From the NCBI RefSeq assembly GCF_011761185.1, contig NZ_JAAOYM010000001.1, positions 1,922,001-1,986,000 of the forward strand: DNA of 64,000 nucleotides, read 5' to 3'. A model generated the notes under the pieces. The model was not told the origin of the DNA, did not search any database, and worked only from the letters and a program-made list of their open reading frames with translations. This DNA is from Saccharomonospora amisosensis. GTDB lineage: Bacteria > Actinomycetota > Actinomycetes > Mycobacteriales > Pseudonocardiaceae. Positions within the stretch are counted from its first letter, which is position 1. The number at the start of each line of letters is the position of its first letter. Of the stretch, positions 13,243-25,911 are shown piece after piece. Position numbers and translations under genes: made by a program.

Positions 13243-14189
13243 ACCGCTACGACACCGGCGCTCGCGAGGTACTACTCGTGGTACATCCGGACCGCGATGC
13301 CACCCGGGGCGCGGCCAGAGATGTCGCCGTGCGGCTCGCCGCGGCCGGTATCCGGCTGCGGGTGGTGGACGAGGAGGTGCGCAGGCTCATCGGGCTACAC
13401 GGCGAGGGCCCACCGTGCGCGGTGGTGGCGCCGGACGAGCGGCCCGCGGAGGGAGCGGAGCTGGTGCTCGTGCTCGGTGGCGACGGCACCTTGCTGCGCG
13501 CGGCGGAGCTGGCCCGTCCCGAGGGAGTTGCGGTGCTTGGGGTGAACCTCGGGCGGATGGGATTCCTGACCGAGGCCGACTTCGACGCGCTCGCCGACAC
13601 GGTGGAGCGGGTGGTTGAGCGCCGGTACCGCATCGAGGAGCGGATGACCGTCGACGTCACCGTGACTCTCGGCGACGAGGTGATCGCGCGAACCTGGGCG
13701 CTGAACGAGGCCAGCGTGGAGAAGAGTTCCCGCGAGCGCATCCTGGACGCCCTCATCGAGGTCGACGGCAGGCCTGTGTCGTCGTTCGGTTGTGACGGCG
13801 TGCTGTGTTCGACGCCGACGGGTTCCACGGCCTACGCGTTCTCCGCGGGCGGGCCGGTGGTCTGGCCGGATGTCGAGGCATTACTGGTGGTGCCGAGCAA
13901 CGCGCACGCGATGTTCTCCCGGCCGCTGGTGGTGTCGCGGTCGTCGGTGATCACCGTGCAGATGGACCCCGACGGTTCGCCCGCTGTGCTGACCTGCGAC
14001 GGGCTGCGCCATTTCGACCTGGATCGGGGTAGCCGGGTTCGAGTGGTGGCGGGCGGTGTGCCGGTGCGGCTGGCGCGGCTGTGGGAAGGGCCGTTCACCG
14101 ACCGGCTGGTGCACAAGTTCTCGCTGCCGGTGAAGAGCTGGCGGGAGCGGCACGGCAGCACGCGGCACCAGCGCGACCAACGGCTCTGA
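13239..14189 (+). CDS. nadK: NAD kinase
   Basis: 316 residues from GTG 13239. It phosphorylates NAD to NADP in the cytoplasm. Seen are the family's GGDGTLLRAAEL motif, GVNLGRMGFLTE, the NE/D region ALNEASVEKSSRERI and the glycine-rich TPTGSTAYAFSAGGPVV substrate-binding segment. Length and order fit Rv1695 (PpnK). The overlap with tlyA (GTGA) indicates one operon running into recN. Confidence 0.95.
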   Translation: MNRYDTGAREVLLVVHPDRDATRGAARDVAVRLAAAGIRLRVVDEEVRRLIGLHGEGPPCAVVAPDERPAEGAELVLVLGGDGTLLRAAELARPEGVAVLGVNLGRMGFLTEADFDALADTVERVVERRYRIEERMTVDVTVTLGDEVIARTWALNEASVEKSSRERILDALIEVDGRPVSSFGCDGVLCSTPTGSTAYAFSAGGPVVWPDVEALLVVPSNAHAMFSRPLVVSRSSVITVQMDPDGSPAVLTCDGLRHFDLDRGSRVRVVAGGVPVRLARLWEGPFTDRLVHKFSLPVKSWRERHGSTRHQRDQRL

Positions 14190-14232
14190 TCGCGCCTCCT
14201 CGCGCCCGGATGTCGGCCGGTGCCGCTACGGT

Positions 14233-16032
14233 ATGGGCGTGCTGGCCGAGATGCGCATCCAGGGCCTCGGGGTTATCGAGGACGCCCTGCTCGAACTGCA
14301 CCCGGGGCTCACCGTGGTCACCGGGGAGACGGGTGCGGGCAAGACGATGGTGGTCACCGGCCTTCACCTGCTGTCGGGTGGCCGGTCGGAGGCGTCCAAG
14401 GTGCGTGCGGGCGCGGGCAGGGCCACGGTCGAGGGCAGGTTCGAGGACGTTACCGCCGAGCAGGTCAGGCGGATCGTGGCCGATGCGGGCGCCGACGTCG
14501 ACGAGGACGGCAGTGTGCTGGCGGTGCGTTCGGTGGGAGGGGACGGCCGTTCCCGTGCCCACCTCGGTGGGAGGTCGGTGCCGGTGGGTGTGCTCGCCGA
14601 CCTGGCCGAGCACGTGTTGGCCGTGCACGGTCAGAACGACCAGTTGCGCCTGCTGCGACCCGCCGAGCAGCGGGCGGTCCTCGACCGCTTCGCCGGTGAG
14701 GCGGTCGCCGGACCGCTGGCGGACTACCGCCGGGTGCGCGAGACCTGGCTGGCCGTCTCCGCCGAACTCCAGGAGCGCTCGACCCGGTCCAGGGAGCTGG
14801 CACAGCAGGCCGACCTGCTGCGGCACGGTCTCGGTGAGATCGAGGCGGTGGCCCCCGCGCCGGGAGAGGACGCCGACCTCACCGAGCAGATCAAGCGGCT
14901 CACCGCCGTCGAGGAACTGCGGGAGGCCGCCACGGCCGCGCACACCGCGATCGCCGGGGCCGCGGAGGGTGACCCGGATCTGCCGGGGGCGTTGGGACTG
15001 CTCGCCGAGGCGCAGCGAAGGCTCGGCGGCACGGAGGACGCCGTGCTGCGCGACCTGTGCCCGCGGCTGGCCGAGGCGGCGGTGCTTGTCGGTGACGTCG
15101 GGGCCGAGCTGGCCGGGTACCTGGAGTCGCTGGAGGCCGACCCGGAACGGCTGGAGTCCATCCTGGCCAGGCAGGCGCAGCTCAAGCAACTGACCCGCAA
15201 GTACGCCGCCGACGTCGACGGCGTGCTGGCCTGGGCCGAGGACGCCAGGAAGCGCCTCGAAGGAATGGACACCTCGCAGGAGGCGCTCGCGGAGCTCGCC
15301 GCCCGGCGCGACGAGCTGGCGACGGAACTGGCGGGACACGCCACGCGGGTGTCTGCCGCCCGCGTCGCCGCGGCGGAGAAGCTGGGCAAGCGGATCACCG
15401 AGGAGCTCTCCGGGCTGGCGATGGGCCAGGCCGAGCTGGAGGTCACCGTGCGCTCCCGGCACACCGACAAGGACGACCCGTACGCGCTCGTCGTGGACGG
15501 TCACTGTGTCCACGCGGCCGCCGAGGGGGTGGACGAGGTGGAGCTGCTGTTGCGGGCGCATCCGGCGGCACCCGCGCTGGCCGTCCACAAGGCCGCCTCC
15601 GGGGGCGAGCTTTCCAGGGTGATGCTGGCGATCGAGGTGGTGCTCGCCCACGCCGACACCGTGCAGACGCTGGTGTTCGACGAGGTCGACGCAGGCGTGG
15701 GCGGCAGGGCCGCCGTCGAGGTCGGCAGAAGGCTGGCCAAGCTGGCCCGCAGCCACCAGGTGCTGGTGGTCACCCACCTGCCGCAGGTCGCGGCGTTCGC
15801 CGACCGCCATCTCGTCGTCGACAAGGGCACCGACGCCGGTGTCACGCGCAGCGATGTGCGGGTGCTGCGGCAGCAGGACCGGGTGACCGAACTGGCACGC
15901 ATGCTCGCGGGCCTCGCCGAGACGGAGACCGGTCGTGCGCACGCCGAGGAACTGCTGAGCGCCGCCGAGCACTACAAGAACGAGGCGGCGCGGCCATCCG
16001 GTGCGGGTGCCGGCCGGAAGAAGCGCGGCTGA
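14233..16032 (+). CDS. recN: DNA repair protein RecN
   Basis: 599-residue SMC-like ATPase acting in double-strand-break repair. Walker A is GETGAGKT (residues 31-38), then a long coiled-coil middle, the ABC signature KAASGGELSRVMLAIE and Walker B TLVFDEVDAGVGG. The start ATG 14233 fits the family N-terminus (LAEMRIQGLGVIEDALLEL). It is 43 bp after nadK on the same strand. No LexA box was recognised in that gap. Confidence 0.95.
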   Translation: MGVLAEMRIQGLGVIEDALLELHPGLTVVTGETGAGKTMVVTGLHLLSGGRSEASKVRAGAGRATVEGRFEDVTAEQVRRIVADAGADVDEDGSVLAVRSVGGDGRSRAHLGGRSVPVGVLADLAEHVLAVHGQNDQLRLLRPAEQRAVLDRFAGEAVAGPLADYRRVRETWLAVSAELQERSTRSRELAQQADLLRHGLGEIEAVAPAPGEDADLTEQIKRLTAVEELREAATAAHTAIAGAAEGDPDLPGALGLLAEAQRRLGGTEDAVLRDLCPRLAEAAVLVGDVGAELAGYLESLEADPERLESILARQAQLKQLTRKYAADVDGVLAWAEDARKRLEGMDTSQEALAELAARRDELATELAGHATRVSAARVAAAEKLGKRITEELSGLAMGQAELEVTVRSRHTDKDDPYALVVDGHCVHAAAEGVDEVELLLRAHPAAPALAVHKAASGGELSRVMLAIEVVLAHADTVQTLVFDEVDAGVGGRAAVEVGRRLAKLARSHQVLVVTHLPQVAAFADRHLVVDKGTDAGVTRSDVRVLRQQDRVTELARMLAGLAETETGRAHAEELLSAAEHYKNEAARPSGAGAGRKKRG

Positions 16033-16148
16033 CCGGCACACATCTGACATTCCGCTGTGGAGGATTGAGTCAGGCGAACGGGTGAGTTCGATCCCGTGTC
16101 GCGGCGTGGCGGGAAGCAGGTGGCCGTCGCGGTTGTGACGATCGGATT

Positions 16149-17333
16149 ATGAAACTCACCGGCCTGCTGTCGCGGTCCAAGGAGACGCTGCCCGGCACGG
16201 CGGGCACGGCCAGGGTCGACCGAAACACCCGTGAACTACTTCGCAGGGTCGGTCGAGGGGACATCGCGGTGCTCGACGAGGTGGACCTCGATCGCACGAC
16301 CGCGAACGCGCTGGTGCGCGCAGGTGTCGCGGCCGTTGTCAACGCCGCACCGTCCATTTCGGGCAGATATCCCAACCTCGGCCCTGAACTGATCGTGGGC
16401 GCCGGAATCCCGCTGGTCGATCGGGTCGGAGGTGAGGCACTGCGGCGAATCAAGGACGGCAGCAAACTCCGCGTGCACGAGGCGGACGTGTATTCGGGCG
16501 ATACGCTCGTCGCGGCGGGAACCGTGCAGACGGCCGAGACGATCGCCGACCAGATGATCGAGGCCAAGGCCGGGATGTCGACGCAACTGGAGGCGTTCTC
16601 GGCCAACACCATCGAGTTTCTCCGGCGGGAACGCGCGCTGATTCTCGACGGAGTCGGCGTGCCGCAAGTGGGGGTGCGGTTGCGGGACCGGCACGTGCTG
16701 GTGGTCGCGCCGGGCACCGACCACGCCGAGGACCTGCGGGCGCTGCGCAAGTACGTCGCCGAGCACCGGCCCGTGCTGGTGGGAATCGACGCCGGGGCCG
16801 ACACGTTGCGCGGCCAGGGCCACACCGCCGACATCGTGGTCGGCGACCCGAACAACGTGCGCGCCGAGACCCTGAAGGAGTGCGCGGAGGTGATCGTGCC
16901 CGCCCAGCCCGACGGGCATGCTCCTGGACTGGAGCGAATCCAGGACCTCGGCATCAGCGCGGCCACGTTTCCCGCTTCGGGCAATCCCGAGGACCTCGCG
17001 TTGCTGCTCGCCGAGGCGGGCGGCGCCTCGCTCGTCGTCACCGTGGGATTCCAGGCGACACTGCGCGAGTTCCTGGACAACGGGCGGTCCGGATCGAACC
17101 CCTCGACCTTCCTCACGCGACTGAAGCTGGGCACCAGGTTGGTTGACGGCAAGGCGGTGGCCGCGCTGCACCGTAGTCGGGTTTCCGTTGGTGCGGTGGT
17201 GTTGCTGGTGGTCGCCGCGCTGCTGGCCATGCTCACCGCGCTGCTGGCTTCCAAGGTCGGCGACGTCTATCTCGACTGGGCGGGTGATACCTGGGGTTCG
17301 TTCACGAGCTGGGTGAAGGGGTTGGCCGGATGA
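16149..17333 (+). CDS. steA: Cytokinetic-ring protein SteA
   Basis: 394 residues. The cytosolic part carries a thiamin-pyrophosphokinase-like fold (IVVGDPNNVRAETLKECAEV) and blocks typical of Rv1697/SteA (AAVVNAAPSISGRYPNLGPE, GAGIPLVDRVG). One transmembrane segment lies near residues 340-362 (VGAVVLLVVAALLAMLTALL), followed by a short extracytoplasmic tail. In Corynebacterium SteA works with SteB at the division septum. The next gene overlaps by 4 nt, consistent with a SteA-SteB pair. The 116 bp upstream of the ATG hold no other gene. Confidence 0.9.
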   Translation: MKLTGLLSRSKETLPGTAGTARVDRNTRELLRRVGRGDIAVLDEVDLDRTTANALVRAGVAAVVNAAPSISGRYPNLGPELIVGAGIPLVDRVGGEALRRIKDGSKLRVHEADVYSGDTLVAAGTVQTAETIADQMIEAKAGMSTQLEAFSANTIEFLRRERALILDGVGVPQVGVRLRDRHVLVVAPGTDHAEDLRALRKYVAEHRPVLVGIDAGADTLRGQGHTADIVVGDPNNVRAETLKECAEVIVPAQPDGHAPGLERIQDLGISAATFPASGNPEDLALLLAEAGGASLVVTVGFQATLREFLDNGRSGSNPSTFLTRLKLGTRLVDGKAVAALHRSRVSVGAVVLLVVAALLAMLTALLASKVGDVYLDWAGDTWGSFTSWVKGLAG

Positions 17334-18277
17334 TCTCGCTGCGCTATCACGTCGTGTCGATCGCGGCGGCGTTTCTCGCGCTCGCCGTGGGGGTGGTGTT
17401 GGGCTCGACGGCACTCAGCGGCGCGCTGCTGTCGGGGCTTTCTGACCAGAAGGGCGAACTCGCCCAGCGTGTCACGGATCTCGAGGCCGAACGCAACGGG
17501 CTCAAGGCGAGGTTGGCCGACGCCGACGCGTTCGCCGGGTCCGTCGGTCCCTCGGCGGTGGACGGCATGCTCGACCAGCGTTCGGTGGTGCTGGTGACAA
17601 CGAGTGACGCCCGTGAGGCCGACCGTTCGGCGCTCACCGAGCTGATCAAGGAGGCCGGCGGCAGCGTCGCCGGGGAGGTGCGGCTCACCGGGTCGTTCAC
17701 CGATTCCGCCAGGGCCGACCAGGTGCGTGACATCGTGACGAGACTGCAACCCGCCGGGGTGCGGCTACCGACCGAGACCGACCCGGGCTCGCTCGCAGGC
17801 GCTTTGCTGGGCTCGGTGCTGCTGCTGGACAAGGACAACGCGCTGCCACAGTCAACGCCGGAGGAGCGTGCGGCGGTGTTGGCAGGCCTGGCCGACGGCG
17901 GGTTCGTCAAGCCGGGCGCGCAGGTGCGGCCCGCGCAGCTCGCTGTGGTGCTGACGGGTGGAGTCGCGCGGGGGGAGGCCGCTGGTGACAGGGCGGCGAC
18001 CCTGGCACGGTTCGCCACGCAGTTCGACCGCGCGGGCGCGGGGACGGTACTCGCGGGGGACGCCCCGTCGGCGAGTGGCTCCGGTGCGATCGGCGTGGCC
18101 AGGGCGGACACCTCCGCGGGCTCGATCCTTTCCACGGTGGACAACGTGGACACCTCGGCGGGCCGGGTGGTCACCGTGCTGGCGCTTCGGGAACAGCTGG
18201 AGGGGCGCGCGGGCAACTACGGCGTCGCGGGCAACGCCCAGGCTCCCGCGCCCGGTGCCGCGACACGGGGGCCGTAG
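17330..18277 (+). CDS. steB: SteB / MctB-type membrane protein
   Basis: 315 residues. It starts MISLRYHVVSIAAAFLALAV, an N-terminal membrane anchor (about 7-30), then an alpha-helical coiled-coil (QKGELAQRVTDLEAERNGLK) and an extracytoplasmic domain. It is the Rv1698 orthologue, described both as the copper-transport outer-membrane-associated protein MctB and as the SteA partner SteB. Translational coupling to steA favours the division role, though both names are in use. The low-complexity C-terminus ends just before a tandem repeat. Confidence 0.87.
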   Translation: MISLRYHVVSIAAAFLALAVGVVLGSTALSGALLSGLSDQKGELAQRVTDLEAERNGLKARLADADAFAGSVGPSAVDGMLDQRSVVLVTTSDAREADRSALTELIKEAGGSVAGEVRLTGSFTDSARADQVRDIVTRLQPAGVRLPTETDPGSLAGALLGSVLLLDKDNALPQSTPEERAAVLAGLADGGFVKPGAQVRPAQLAVVLTGGVARGEAAGDRAATLARFATQFDRAGAGTVLAGDAPSASGSGAIGVARADTSAGSILSTVDNVDTSAGRVVTVLALREQLEGRAGNYGVAGNAQAPAPGAATRGP

Positions 18278-18341
18278 CCGGCCACCGGGCCGGTTGTGTC
18301 GACGGCTGCCGAGTCCGGCAGGACCGGAGTGCAGAACCCGC

Positions 18342-18383
18342 GGGCGGGAACGGGGGACTCGCGGGCAGGAGCGGGGGACTCGC
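18342..18383. repeat. 21-bp tandem duplication between steB and aroA
   Basis: Two near-identical 21-bp units, gcgggcgggaacgggggactc and gcgggcaggagcgggggactc, stand head to tail and are followed by a partial third (gcgg). They lie in the 109-bp convergent gap between steB and aroA. A GC-rich inverted pair earlier in the gap (cggccaccgggccgg) may act as a bidirectional terminator. Confidence 0.7.
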
Positions 18384-18386
18384 GGT

Positions 18387-22075
<3,689 letters not shown>

Positions 22076-22132
22076 CATCCGCGCGGCGTCGCCCGGTCGG
22101 CCGGTAGTGTCGGCCTGTTTCGGTCGGCCGGT

Positions 22133-22618
22133 TCAGTCGGCCAGCGGCCTGCCCTGGCCGTCCACGCCGCCGTTCACCAGCAGCAGGATGCCGTCGATGA
22201 TCGACCAGATCGCCCCGACCCCGAACGTCAGCAGCGTGCACAGCAACTGGGCGACGGCGAGCCCGGTCTGGCCGGTGTAGAACCGGCCGACGCCGAACGG
22301 CAGCACGATCTGCAACAGCCCCGCGGCCAGCTGGGAACGATCCGATCGCACGACCTCGCCGGGCGCCCTCGGAACCGGTTCGGCCGTCCCCTGCGGCGTG
22401 GCCTCGGTGAGCAGGAACGCCGGGTGCGGCTCGGGTAGGTCGGCGAAGAGCGGACGCACCTGCGCCCTGGTCCTGGCCTGCAATGCCCGCGCGACCCGCT
22501 GCTCGTACTCCTGCGAGGTGAGCCTGCCCTCGCTGAGATGCTCGCCGAGCACCCGTGCCGACTCGTCACGTTCGGCGGTGCCGATCCGCAACTCCTCCGG
22601 CTCCGGCTGGCTGGACAT
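22133..22618 (-). CDS. DUF1707 and TM2 domain membrane protein
   Basis: 161 residues from ATG 22618. The N-terminal part (LRIGTAERDESARVLGEHLS, then EGRLTSQEYEQRVARAL) is the DUF1707 domain common in actinobacteria. The C-terminal part is a TM2 domain with two membrane helices (LLQIVLPFGVGRFYTG, LLCTLLTFGVGAIWSIIDGI). Such proteins are membrane-bound with a cytoplasmic DUF1707 head; the role is unknown. It converges with the Nudix gene and diverges from the DUF1264 gene. Confidence 0.86.
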   Translation of the reverse strand: MSSQPEPEELRIGTAERDESARVLGEHLSEGRLTSQEYEQRVARALQARTRAQVRPLFADLPEPHPAFLLTEATPQGTAEPVPRAPGEVVRSDRSQLAAGLLQIVLPFGVGRFYTGQTGLAVAQLLCTLLTFGVGAIWSIIDGILLLVNGGVDGQGRPLAD

Positions 22619-22671
22619 GCCCTCACTGTAGGTTGGTTTGCCGCGCGACCGCCGCGGCGACGCTGAAAGGC

Positions 22672-23361
22672 ATGAACCGCACCAGCAGCGGGCGGGCAAG
22701 CCGCCGCCGCCCGGAAGGCCGTGGCAAGGGAGCCTGGTCGGCCGCACTGGGACAGGGCTCCAACGTGTTGCAGGGCACCGCGCCACTGAACGGTTTCGAC
22801 GTCTACGCCGTCGGTTTTCACCGCGCGAGGAACGAACCGGAAACGCAGTTGGAGGCACACCACTACTGCCGCGTGGTCAACGACGATCTGCTGGAGTGCG
22901 TGCTGTTCGACGGCAACACCCGGCAGGCCGATCTGGTCGGTATCGAGTACATCGTCTCCGAGCGGCTGTTCGAAACGCTGCCGCGGCAGGAGCAGGGCCG
23001 CAGGCACCCGCACAACTATGAGATCCTCTCCGGCCAGCTGGCCGCGCCGCGGGGTTGCCGGACGTGGCCGAGCGGGCCTTCCTGAAGCGGTTGCTGAACA
23101 GCTACGGCAAGACGTGGCACACCTGGCACACCGGCCGGCACGACGGCGAACCCGGCGACGGCCTGCCGCTGGGCGAGCCGAGGCTGATGTGGTCGTTGAA
23201 CCGGGACGGTGAGTGCGACGAGTCGCTGCGCCGCGACCGCGACGAGGCGATGGGAGTGGACACCGCCCGCGACCGGCAGCGGCGGCGGGAGCTTGGCGCC
23301 GCTGGCGCACCCGCAGCGAGGCGAGGACGCGATGCTGGGCCAGTTCGACGGCCGGGTGTGA
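22672..23361 (+). pseudogene. DUF1264 (OBAP-like) gene with two frameshifts
   Basis: The reading starts at ATG 22672 and gives a clear DUF1264 sequence (GFDVYAVGFHRARNEPETQL, EAHHYCRVVNDDLLECVLFDG, HPHNYEILSGQLAAP) until about 23048. The family sequence then continues in another frame (PDVAERAFLKRLLNSYGKTW, LPLGEPRLMWSLNRDGE) and near 23294 returns to the first frame (LAPLAHPQRGEDAMLGQF) to the stop at 23359-23361. Two extra bases (cg) in gccgcgccgcgggg and one extra g in gcttggcgcc explain this. As it stands translation ends at 23085. Either the gene is decayed or the assembly has errors in GC runs. Function of the family is unknown. Confidence 0.8.
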
Positions 23362-23447
23362 GCGCCCGCCACCACTCCACCGCGCCGGACAGCGTGCCGG
23401 GTGCCGCACCGGCACCCGGGGTGGCCGCCCGTCGCTAGAGTGTGCGC

Positions 23448-24383
23448 GTGGCACGGGCCGACGGCACCTGCGTGACCGCGGTCGTCTCCGCTTACCTTGA
23501 CCACCTGACAGTGGAGCGGGGGACGGCCCGCAACACCCTGGAAAGCTACGCGCGCGACCTGCGCCGCTACGCCGCCCACCTGAGGCGTGTTGGCGTGGCC
23601 GACATCCGCGACGTGGTGCCGCGCCACATCACCGAGTTCGGTGTGGCACTGCGGGAGGGCGACGGCGAACGCAAACCGCTCGCCGCCTCGTCCGCGGCCA
23701 GGGCGCTGGTGGCGGTGCGCGGCCTGCACCGCTTCGCGATGGCCGACGGCATCACCGAGCACGACCCCGCCCGCGATGTCCGCCCGCCCGCGGCGGCGAG
23801 GCGACTACCGAAGGCGCTGCCGGTGGACGACGTGCTGCGGCTGCTGCAGGTGCCCTCCTCCGGCGACGTGCGCGGGTTACGGGACCGCGCGCTGCTGGAG
23901 CTGCTGTACTCGACCGGTGCGCGGATCTCCGAGGCCGTGGGGCTCGACCTCGACGACATCGACGAGGTCGAGCGGACCGTGCTGCTCGACGGCAAGGGCG
24001 GCAGGCAGCGACTCGTGCCCATCGGTCGCCCCGCGCTGGAGGCACTGAACGCCTACCTGGTGCGTGCCCGCCCTGCGCTGGCGGGCAAGGGAAGGGGCAC
24101 GCCCGCGGTGTTCCTCAACGCCAGGGGCGGCAGGCTGTCCCGGCAGGGTGCGTGGCAGGTGCTGAAGTCGAGCGCGCAGCGCGCCGGTATCACGGCCACC
24201 GTCTCGCCGCACACGCTGCGTCATTCGTTCGCGACACATCTGCTGGAGGGTGGCGCCGATGTCCGCGTGGTGCAGGAGCTGCTCGGACATGCGTCGGTGA
24301 CCACCACACAGGTCTACACGCTGGTGACCGTGAACACGCTGCGTGAGGTTTACGCGACCGCGCACCCGCGTGCACTCGGCTGA
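23448..24383 (+). CDS. xerD: Site-specific tyrosine recombinase XerD
   Basis: About 311 residues. It resolves chromosome dimers at dif with XerC. The N-terminal SAM-like core-binding domain ([20 protein letters not shown]) is followed by the catalytic domain with Arg in STGARISE, Lys in [13 protein letters not shown], the His of LLGHASV and the nucleophile Tyr in TTQVYTLV. Start is GTG 23448 or GTG 23442; no strong ribosome site separates them. It occupies the Rv1701 position but is on the same strand as its neighbours here. Confidence 0.93.
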   Translation: MARADGTCVTAVVSAYLDHLTVERGTARNTLESYARDLRRYAAHLRRVGVADIRDVVPRHITEFGVALREGDGERKPLAASSAARALVAVRGLHRFAMADGITEHDPARDVRPPAAARRLPKALPVDDVLRLLQVPSSGDVRGLRDRALLELLYSTGARISEAVGLDLDDIDEVERTVLLDGKGGRQRLVPIGRPALEALNAYLVRARPALAGKGRGTPAVFLNARGGRLSRQGAWQVLKSSAQRAGITATVSPHTLRHSFATHLLEGGADVRVVQELLGHASVTTTQVYTLVTVNTLREVYATAHPRALG

Positions 24384-24487
24384 GCGGCCGCAAAGTACTC
24401 CGCTCGTGCCCGGCGAGCCGCTTTGCCGCTGCTCTTCGTGCCGGAATAGGCTGGCGCGGACCATGCCGAACAAGGAGCTTTCGCCCC

Positions 24488-25453
24488 ATGTCGACTTCCC
24501 AACAACCGGCGCGGCCGACACCGGATCGCTTGAGCGGGCTGAGCATCGCAACCGAGACCCGCGGTGACGAAGGGGAGTACGACGGGCACATGGGCTCAGG
24601 CAACGGCGACAAGGAGTGCGACGGAAGGCTCGGCCCTACCGGACGCCCCCGCCGCGAGATTCCCGAACCGCCGCCGCTGGACCGGCACGGGCCCGCCCAC
24701 GTGGTAGCGATGTGCAACCAGAAGGGAGGCGTCGGCAAGACCACCTCGACCATCAACCTCGGTGCCGCGCTGGCCGAATACGGCCGCAAGGTACTGCTGG
24801 TGGACTTCGACCCGCAGGGAGCGCTGTCGGTCGGGCTCGGCATCCAGCCCCACGAACTCGACCAGACCGTCTACAACGTGATCATGGAACGGTCGGTTGA
24901 CATCGAAGACGTCATCCGCAAGACGTCGGTGCACAACGTCGAGCTGCTGCCGAGCAACATCGACCTCTCCGCCGCCGAGGTGCAGCTCGTCGCCGAGGTG
25001 GGGCGGGAGCACACCTTGCTGAGGGTGCTGAGACCGGTGATGGACCGCTACGACTATGTTCTAGTGGACTGCCAGCCGTCGCTGGGGTTGCTCACCGTCA
25101 ATGCGCTCACCGCGGCCGACGGCGTGATCATCCCACTGGAGTGCGAGTTCTTCAGTCTGCGTGGCGTGGCGTTGCTGATCGACACCATCGAGAAGGTGCG
25201 CGAGCGGCTGAACCCCAAACTGGATATCACCGGGATTCTCGCCACCATGTTCGATCCGAGAACCCTGCATTCGAAGGAGGTCATGGCGCGCGTGGTGGAG
25301 GCTTTTGGTGACACCGTGTTCGACACGGTGATCAACCGGACGGTGCGGTTCCCCGAGACCACCGTGGCAGGCGAACCGATCACTCGCTGGGCTCCCCGTT
25401 CGGCCGGCGCGACGGCCTATCGCGCGCTGGCTCGCGAGGTGATCGCCCGGTGA
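24488..25453 (+). CDS. ParA-family chromosome-partitioning ATPase
   Basis: 321 residues. The deviant Walker A is CNQKGGVGKTTSTINLG, then VLLVDFDPQGALSVGLG (A') and YVLVDCQPSLGLLTVNAL (Walker B). The first 75 residues are acidic and disordered. This matches Rv1708, the second ParA-like ATPase of actinobacteria, which sits just upstream of scpAB rather than near oriC, so it is not the main parA. GAGC/AAGGAGC precedes ATG 24488. It overlaps the next gene by 4 nt. Confidence 0.9.
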   Translation: MSTSQQPARPTPDRLSGLSIATETRGDEGEYDGHMGSGNGDKECDGRLGPTGRPRREIPEPPPLDRHGPAHVVAMCNQKGGVGKTTSTINLGAALAEYGRKVLLVDFDPQGALSVGLGIQPHELDQTVYNVIMERSVDIEDVIRKTSVHNVELLPSNIDLSAAEVQLVAEVGREHTLLRVLRPVMDRYDYVLVDCQPSLGLLTVNALTAADGVIIPLECEFFSLRGVALLIDTIEKVRERLNPKLDITGILATMFDPRTLHSKEVMARVVEAFGDTVFDTVINRTVRFPETTVAGEPITRWAPRSAGATAYRALAREVIAR

Positions 25454-25911
25454 GCAGGCGAGCGCCCCTGCCCGGTGCGTCTGAGCTCTTCCGCCGAACG
25501 ACCAGACCGATGTTCGAGGAATCCCTCGAAGAGCACCCCAAGGAAGCCGAGGACGCTCCGGCGAGCGCGACCGTCGCCGAGAACGGCGGTGCCGACGACG
25601 GCAATGGCGTGGTGGCCGGGTCTTCGTCGGATGAGCGCAGGTTGGCGCGCGCGGGTAACGGCCGCCGTGGCTCGGGCAGGCAGAAGCACGACGCCAAGAT
25701 CACCGTTTACATGTCGGGGGAGGAACTGCTGGCGATGGAGCACGCCCGCCTCACCCTGCGTGGCACGCACGGCCTGGTCGTGGACAGGGGCCGGATCGTG
25801 CGGGAGGCGGTGGCGGTGCTGCTGGCCGACTTCGACCAGCACGGGGAGGACTCGGTGCTGGTGGGCAGGCTGCGCGACGTCGACCTCGGTACCGAGGAAG
25901 CCGCGAACTGA
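25450..25911 (+). CDS. Ribbon-helix-helix-like partner of ParA
   Basis: 153 residues from GTG 25450, coupled to the ParA gene (GTGA). Residues 1-75 are low complexity. The rest has a strand-helix-helix pattern: KITVYMSGEELLAMEHARLT, then DRGRIVREAVAVLLADF, the arrangement of ribbon-helix-helix DNA-binding domains such as ParG-type centromere proteins. Its stop overlaps the scpA start by one base. I infer that it loads the ParA-like ATPase onto DNA; this has not been shown. A conserved hypothetical protein is the safe label. Confidence 0.72.
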   Translation: MSRRAPLPGASELFRRTTRPMFEESLEEHPKEAEDAPASATVAENGGADDGNGVVAGSSSDERRLARAGNGRRGSGRQKHDAKITVYMSGEELLAMEHARLTLRGTHGLVVDRGRIVREAVAVLLADFDQHGEDSVLVGRLRDVDLGTEEAAN

